Below are positions 57,975 through 64,000 of a stretch of DNA of 64,000 bases, piece after piece. Position numbers and translations under genes: made by a program. Each line of letters opens with the position of its first letter. Position 1 is the stretch's first letter. The DNA lies in the NCBI RefSeq assembly GCF_949987535.1, contig NC_080067.1, positions 58,648,405 to 58,712,404 on the forward strand. Direction: 5' to 3'. The notes beneath the pieces were generated by a model. The model worked only from the letters and a program-made list of their open reading frames with translations. It was not told where the DNA came from and ran no database searches. The DNA is from Balaenoptera acutorostrata. Its lineage: Eukaryota; Chordata; Mammalia; Artiodactyla; Balaenopteridae.

Positions 57975-58110
57975 ACTGCTTTCCAGATTTGCCTGCTAAT
58001 AACAGTCACATAGGTCATATAGATTTCCAAGTCCTTCCCTTAGAGATTCTTATTTAGTAGGCCTGAAGTGGGACACAGGAGTATATGTGTTTTAACTAGA
58101 GATCCAGATG
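57975..58110 (+). mobile_element. MER5-type hAT fragment
   Basis: 'gattcttatttagtaggcct' and 'gagatccagatgatctta' match the middle and 3' part of MER5A. The left end is poorly preserved. Confidence 0.6.
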
Positions 58111-58124
58111 ATCTTAATGACAAG

Positions 58125-58290
58125 GCAGCATGGAAAACATAAGAATAAGTTTTAGAGTTGATAGATCTGAGTTTAAATCCCTATGCCACTTATGAGCTAT
58201 GATATCATTTAACTTTCCAAGACCTAGCTTTTAGGTGCCTAGTACGGATGTCAGGTATGTTTCTCATAGCTTTGCTGATGGAGTCCACAC
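58125..58290 (+). mobile_element. Degenerate MIR
   Basis: 'gatctgagtttaaatcccta', 'tgccacttatgagctatgat' and 'catttaactttccaagacct' follow the MIR consensus. Confidence 0.6.
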
Positions 58291-58299
58291 TAAGTAAAC

Positions 58300-58701
58300 A
58301 TTAAATGCCCAGCCCCCTGCTTCATTGTTCTGCCACCTCTTAGCATTTTCCAGTGGTGTGCTGTTAATATTTAACAACCAGCTCTCCAGAAAAGCAAACC
58401 CTATGTTTGCCTATTTCTGTGGTGTAAATACACCCACAATGGCTGATCTCAAGCTACCACAATTCCATTATTGAGTGCAGAGTGGAGAAGAGATGTGCTC
58501 ATTCAGCTTCTGTGAGCTGGAAAGAGCTGTTGCAGCACAAACCTTACATCCAACAGTTTTTTTCTCTCCTGCATTTTCCTCTCCTCTTCTTGTCCCCCTT
58601 TCCTCTCTTGCTCTCTGAAAGTGGAATTAATTGTTCCATCATTACTTCATATATTTTACTTTAAAGGACACAACATGAAATCTGCCCTCTTAACAAATTT
58701 T
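58300..58701. other. No gene or repeat recognised
   Basis: Apparently unique sequence with a pyrimidine-rich stretch at 58560-58615. Confidence 0.5.
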
Positions 58702-58718
58702 TCTTTCATGAAACATTT

Positions 58719-59008
58719 TTTTAAATAAATTTATTTATTTATTTTTGGCTGTGTTGGGTCTTCGTTTCTGTGCAACAGCTTTCTCCAGTTGCAGTGAGCG
58801 GGGGCCACTCTTCATTGCGGTGCGCGGGCCTCTCACTATCGCGGCCTCTCCTGTTGCAGAGCACAGGCTCCAGACGCACAGGCTCAGTAGTTGTGGCTCA
58901 CGGGCCCAGTTGCTCCGCGGCATGTGGGATCTTCCCGGACCAGGGCTCGAACCCGTGTCCCCTGCACTGGCAGGCAGACTCTCAACCACTGCGCCACCAG
59001 GGAAGCCC
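58719..59008 (-). mobile_element. CHR-type tRNA-Glu SINE
   Basis: A complete minus-strand copy (tail complement taaataaatttattt, head complement ccaccagggaagccc). The 17-bp duplication tctttcatgaaacattt (58702-58718) recurs at 59009-59025 with one mismatch. Confidence 0.96.
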
Positions 59009-59029
59009 TCTTTTATGAAACATTTATTG

Positions 59030-59385
59030 TATATCTCCTGTATTAGGTACCAGGAATACATAGAAGATTATTACTATTCAATCTCTATGCTTTATATCTG
59101 TCCAGATGAACAAGATGGAAGGAAAATCATGCCACTTGGGAAAAAATGATTATACTGCAAATGAGTGGTTTACACTTTCAACTGAACTCCCAAGCACTTC
59201 CTACTGATGCTTCTCTCCACCTCACTTTCCTGCATATTCTCTCTCTCTCTTTTTGTCCTTTACTTTGCTCTACTGGTTGTCCCCTTTCTTTCCTCTATGC
59301 GTTGTCAACTTCTTTCTCTTTGTTGCCTTGGTCAAGTCTCTCCCACCTTAAAAAATGACAAAAACAATATCAAATAACAAAAAAA
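59030..59385. other. No gene or repeat recognised
   Basis: Pyrimidine-rich unique sequence. Confidence 0.45.
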
Positions 59386-59389
59386 CTGA

Positions 59390-60200
59390 CATGACTCCTG
59401 GTCCTTTATACTTAAAATTCTTGAAAGAGTAGTAAGCTCTCTGTGTCTTTACTTCTTCCCCTTACATTCTTTGGTCCTCACTTTTGCCATTAGACTTCTG
59501 CCCTATACTTTAGTGAAACTGTTTTTGGTAAAGCTATGTTGCCAAATGCAATGGGCACATCAAAGCCCTTATCTTGCTGGACTTCTCTGTAGCCACCGAC
59601 ATTGCCAATCCATCCCTCCTTGACAATCTTCTCTCATTCACTTCTGTGCACATCATTGGCCTGGTTCTTTGCAGCCTTATGACCATATATCTAGACTCTG
59701 ACTTACTCACTAGATTTTTACCCACTATTTCAGTGGTTTTGAAACTTTAGCATGCATTAGAATCACCTGGAGTATTTGTTAAAACACGGATTACTGGACC
59801 CCGATTCTCGTCTTCTTTAGGTCATGGGTAGAGAATGAAAATTTGTATTTCTAACAAATTTCCAGGTGGTGCTGATCCTGCTGGCCCAGGACCCACACTT
59901 CAAGAATCATTGCTTTAACTCCACCTTGGGCTCCTCTTTTACTTCCTGCCCCTAAATGTTAATTTGGCCTGTTATTTACACCTGGACCTATTCTTCTTCT
60001 CACTAATGGCATTGTGTCTAGGTGAACTTATCTCTTGCCATGGTTTTAATGCTTATATTGTCTGACCGCAAAGATGCTTTTCTCTTGTAGATTTCATGAC
60101 TATCTTCAAATTAAGATATCCAACTGTGTGCTAGACATCTATTAAATGTCCCATAAGAACATGACTTGCCCATGGTTAATCAGCTGAAATTTGCATCTAA
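59390..60200 (+). mobile_element. L2 LINE, sense, interrupted by MER5A
   Basis: 'agagtagtaagctctctgtg', 'tgacaatcttctctcattca', then after the MER5A 'caccttgggctcctctttta', 'gatatccaactgtgtgctag' and 'acatctattaaatgtcccat' follow the sense L2 sequence. Weak in places. Confidence 0.6.
59733..59918 (+). mobile_element. MER5A hAT element
   Basis: Near full length: starts cagtggttttgaaactttag, with 'catgcattagaatcacctgg' and 'gtatttctaacaaatttcca', and ends ...caagaatcattg. An 8-bp duplication is not recognisable. Inserted in L2. Confidence 0.88.
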
Positions 60201-60329
60201 ATCTATTTGAACCAGATGCCCCTACTTTTAACCACTTACTTTTATTGGCCTCTCATCCCTTTTATGATTGCAGTAGTTCAGACCTCCTTCATCTTTGAGA
60301 AGATGAAGCCTTCTGTGTCATGGTCCCCA

Positions 60330-60875
60330 AGATCGTCATCAAGTTTGATGTTTCTCTAGGAGGATTTGCAGGCCTCAGCAAGTAGTTGTATTCATGGCCA
60401 TGATTTATTACAGTGAAAGGATATCAAACTAAATCAATAAAGGCAAGAGGCACATTGAGTAGAGCCTGGAGGAGACCAAGCACAACATTCCAAGGATCTT
60501 CTCCCAGTGGAGTCACATAGGACATGTGTATGTATGTCCTCCAGCAATGATTTGTGACAACATGGGTGAAATGTTGTCTACTAGGGAAGCTCATTGGAGA
60601 ACCGGTGTCCAGGGTTTTATTGGAGATTGACTACATACACACTCTCTGCCTGACACATACCAAGATTCTAGTCACCCAGAAGGAAATCAGGTGTTCAGCA
60701 TGAACTTTTATTGTTTGCACAGTTTAGACACAGTTACATGTTCTTATCAGGGAATGCTGGGAACCCTCCTGAAATCGAAGTTCCCAGATGCCAGCTAAGG
60801 GCCAACCTTGTGTAGAACTTTGTAAGGATTGCAGTCTCAGGCTGTTATGTTAATTCTTTTCTCTGTACCTTCTAA
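60330..60875. mobile_element. Probable ERV-type LTR, family uncertain
   Basis: 'gatttattacagtgaaagga', 'acattccaaggatcttctcc', 'gtcctccagcaatgatttgt', 'gggaagctcattggagaacc', 'cagggttttattggagattg' and 'aaggaaatcaggtgttcagc' read like a mammalian ERVL-group LTR I have seen before, but ends, orientation and target duplication are not resolved. Confidence 0.5.
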
Positions 60876-60899
60876 TGAGTTCTATATAGTATCTTTTTC

Positions 60900-61425
60900 T
60901 CTCTCATTGCCATCTCCACCCTGCAGCAGAGTGAGCCATTTAAAATGCAAATCTGATCTTATCCTTCCTTGGCTTAGTATTTGTATCTTTTCTAGTTCTC
61001 AATAAATGGGATAAAAGGGACTCACTAGGAGAAGTCTTTGGCATCATCATTGTTATTGCAATTAATGTGTTCTGGTTTTGTAATGTGAGATATTCACTCA
61101 CTTATTTTAACTTTAGGACTTGTAAGAGTTCCCCATTGAATGCCATGGTGGGGAATCCCCTTTTCCACTGCTGCTCATTTTCTGGACAGAATTGATCTCT
61201 CCTGGCTTTGAGCTGTCTTAACAATGTAAGTTTTCCTCTCGTGGCACTCTCTCTCCTAGATTATAGTTATTTGTGTGCATATCTCATCTCTATATTATAA
61301 GCTCTTCAAGAAAATGATTCATATCTCATTCTCTTTATTCCTCAAATTAATCCCCAATAGCTAAATATTTATCACTTAGCTTTCAGTAAGTATGTTGAAT
61401 AAGTGAATAAATGACTAAAAGTGAA
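60900..61425 (+). mobile_element. L2 3' fragments, sense
   Basis: 'ccaccctgcagcagagtgag' with 'caaatctgatcttatccttc' (60915-60970), and 'tatattataagctcttcaag' with 'gttgaataagtgaataaatg' (61290-61415), match two parts of the L2 3' end, including its terminal (gaatga)-like repeat. The middle (61000-61260) is not clearly L2. Confidence 0.65.
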
Positions 61426-61429
61426 AATA

Positions 61430-64000
61430 ATGGTTTGTATTTATCCTGAAAAAGTTACTTGTCTAATTTTATAAGTAGCCATTTGTTAATATTATTCAGA
61501 TTAAAAATCTTTAAAAATTAAAAGAAACATAGAAGGATATTTAAGTAGAAATTAGTTACAATTCCCTATTTTTAAAATACCTAGTCATGTACTTCGATTT
61601 AGTGAAACTAGATTTAAGTGCATTATTTGTTTTCATTCTTTGAATCAATTTTTAAGTAATTAGAGGTTTTTATTTTCATTTTCTCCCTCTGAAACTACAT
61701 TTCTGTGAAAATTTTTGCTTAATTAGGGCTGTGCTAAATTATATATGCCGGTCCTAATTTTTAAGTGAAAGTGTTGGATTTCTGCATAGCCAAAGAAACT
61801 ACAATTTATCTTGGCATCAGAAATTTAGATTAAGTGATACTTTGATTTTTCTTGTCAGTTAGGCAAATATAGATACTCTCAGTGTCCTGATAAAGACTAT
61901 ATTGAGAATATATAATTTGTTCATGATAAATAATTTTTTGTGTTTATCAGGTTTTTCAGTAGTAACCTGTACGTACCTTCTTAGTAGTAAAATCAAAAGC
62001 TCTTAGATTTGCATAGAAGAAGTTAACCAAAGAGAATTTGACTCACAGATATTGCTAGGTTATATGTGTGTGTGTATTTATGTGTGGGTAATTTCTCCAT
62101 ATAAATATAAAATAAATATATAGATTGTTAAGCAAATGTATATACTTATGAAGATATTGTCAAGCCTTCATGGGCTGCTGTCACTTTTGAAATGCTGAGG
62201 ATGGAATGTTAAACTCTCATTTCTATTGTGTGATGAAAGTCTTTTGAGAACATGCCATTGTCATGTGTCTGTGGCAATCAAAAGCATGTTGTCTCTGGCT
62301 ACAATATGGAGATGTATGGTAGCAGCACCATGCTCCATTCTAATGGCACTTTATCTAGTCTACTGTGACAAATAATTCTACTCAGCTTGTCAGTAGTGAC
62401 AGCTGAGACTTTTTGCTTAGATGCCTTGACAGTGCTTGTATTAAACAGCTAGAGCCATATACTCCATTAAGTTTCTATAAAATGAACTGTCTGCTTCTTG
62501 CTGTTTTGCTGATAGTGGCAACAGTTGTAAGCTAATCCTCTCCAGTTGTGGATTGCTTGACAGAGTGCTTTCACTCATCGGCAGGTAATAGATCTCATAG
62601 TTTTAGTAGAGTGGCTACAAGTGGCAAGACATCATTTGTTTCATAACAGGTTTTTTTCTTTAGCAGTTATTTACTCTAAATTAGGCTGCAAATATGTCCC
62701 TAAATAGGATAAAAAACTGACTTTCTAGATGGTGAAGTGATTGATGGTTTTTTCACAACACATTATTCATAGGCTCTTGATGCAAAAGACATAAACATGA
62801 GAAGGGTATGTCACTAATCATGTCTACATTGAAGAACATGTGCATTAGTGAAAGCTTCACATTCCTTAATATGTTTAAGTAAATTTAAAAGAAAGTAGAT
62901 AAGTATTCTTCAATTTCTTAAGCAAAATCATGTCATTGGAGATACTGATACCTGATTGTTTTCAATATATGGGGAAGATATAACTTTGGATTGTTTTCTC
63001 CTTTAAATGAATGGTAATTTCTTTAAGCTATTTCTTATTACATTTATGCATTTTATTAAACTCTTGTGTTTCTTTAGTTTCTCCTCCACAGGAAGGTATG
63101 TGTGATAATCCTTCTGTAGGTGCTACAAAGACCACTTTTGTCAACATATATCTTTGAACTTGATTTGAAAAGCCAATGAAAGCCTTGGTGCTCTATTTGT
63201 AGGCAGCTTTTACATTCTACCTGTCATCCCTGGGCATTATCAATGATGGAGTAAGTCTTTGAAGAGGACAAATAAGGACAGATGTATTTAGAAGTTTGAA
63301 CATTAATTTTGATAGAAGTTTAGGCATTGAATTCTTAACTAATTGAATTCTTAAAAGAAGCTGCATGTAGGAATGACATATTCATATTCTTTGTAGTATT
63401 CCCTTTTTTCAAAAAAGTTAATCTAAGCCCTTATAATATATAATGTTATATAACAACCTCTTATAAAGCGTCATTGGATATATTATGCCTTACAGCACTT
63501 CAGTGAAATAAGAAAATTTTGGTATGGTTTCCGAACACATTTTTTTTTGGCAGATATTAGTGAGTATATAGTTTTGGAAATTAAATTTTGCTCCTGTCCC
63601 CAAAGCTTTTAGATCTCTAGCGTAGGATGAAGTACGTTTTCAGTTGTATATGAAGAATCCTTAATGCATTGTTATCTTTGTCCTAGAGTATATAAACTCT
63701 TTGCGTTAATGTTCTAAAGACAAGGAAGAATTTTATTCAACTGGATTGGGGACATTTTAGGGTCTAATAGACTGTTCTCCAGTATGGAATTCATTAACTC
63801 TTCAAACTACATAGCTAACAATTAGAGATTTAAAAGCAGTAATCTTACAAATGACTTAGTGCTCTATAATAGTGCATTTACCTCAGACAGGTGACTATTT
63901 CCTGCTGTAGGCCATTCTTCAGGCAAGGTTTCCCTAAGGCAAGGAAAATTACTTTATTTTTGTAGGAGAAAAAAAGGGTTTTGATGAATCAGAAAGTAGA
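61430..64000. other. Apparently unique sequence, no gene recognised
   Basis: 2.6 kb without an interspersed repeat I recognise, the longest such stretch in the window. It has balanced composition around 62160-62620, with three TGACAG motifs (62397, 62427, 62558). No ORF or exon can be supported. Confidence 0.5.

Overview
This is a non-coding stretch of a mammalian nuclear genome dominated by retrotransposons. The tRNA-Glu-derived SINEs (copies at 3523, 33744, 42600 and 58719) match the CHR family of cetartiodactyls. The 'gcgcagtggttgag' head, the long L1s of one lineage and the absence of any BovB or Bov-tA copy point to a whale or dolphin, although I cannot name the species. No complete host gene, rRNA, functional tRNA, CRISPR array or operon is visible.

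Layout. 1-11.2 kb: the 3' end of an L1, a HAL1 half-LINE, a hAT DNA transposon with a perfect 8-bp target duplication, a SINE inserted against its edge, an ancient L1 with an LTR in it, a MaLR solo LTR and an old L1 with an inverted 5' part. 11.2-29.6 kb: full-length minus-strand L1 'A', a small twin-primed L1 'C', an ancient L1 tail and full-length minus-strand L1 'B'. 29.6-41.7 kb: antisense L2 pieces, a second MaLR LTR inside one of them, MIRs, a SINE, an (AC)20 microsatellite and one candidate terminal coding exon (40896-41020). 41.8-55.5 kb: two more full-length minus-strand L1s, 'D' (carrying a nested SINE) and 'E', only 198 bp apart. 55.6-64 kb: older MIR, MER5 and L2 copies, one SINE, a probable ERV LTR, then about 2.5 kb of apparently unique sequence.

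The four long L1s (about 27 kb, over 40% of the window, all minus strand) form two lineages. A and D share a 0.9-kb 5'UTR, an ORF1 starting MKRQRAMY and one 3'UTR. B and E share an unrelated, GC-rich 2-kb 5'UTR, an ORF1 starting MRRQRNTQ (in B) and a different 3'UTR. Their ORF2 is clearly homologous. I could define target-site duplications for all four. These show that A and B carry extra 3' sequence (about 0.5 kb and about 30 bp) that looks like 3' transduction. E is the least decayed: ORF2 has one nonsense codon and one 1-nt deletion, ORF1 has a stop at codon 3, and its promoter region contains a 366-bp tandem duplication. Family names and boundaries come from reading the sequence; no database search was run.
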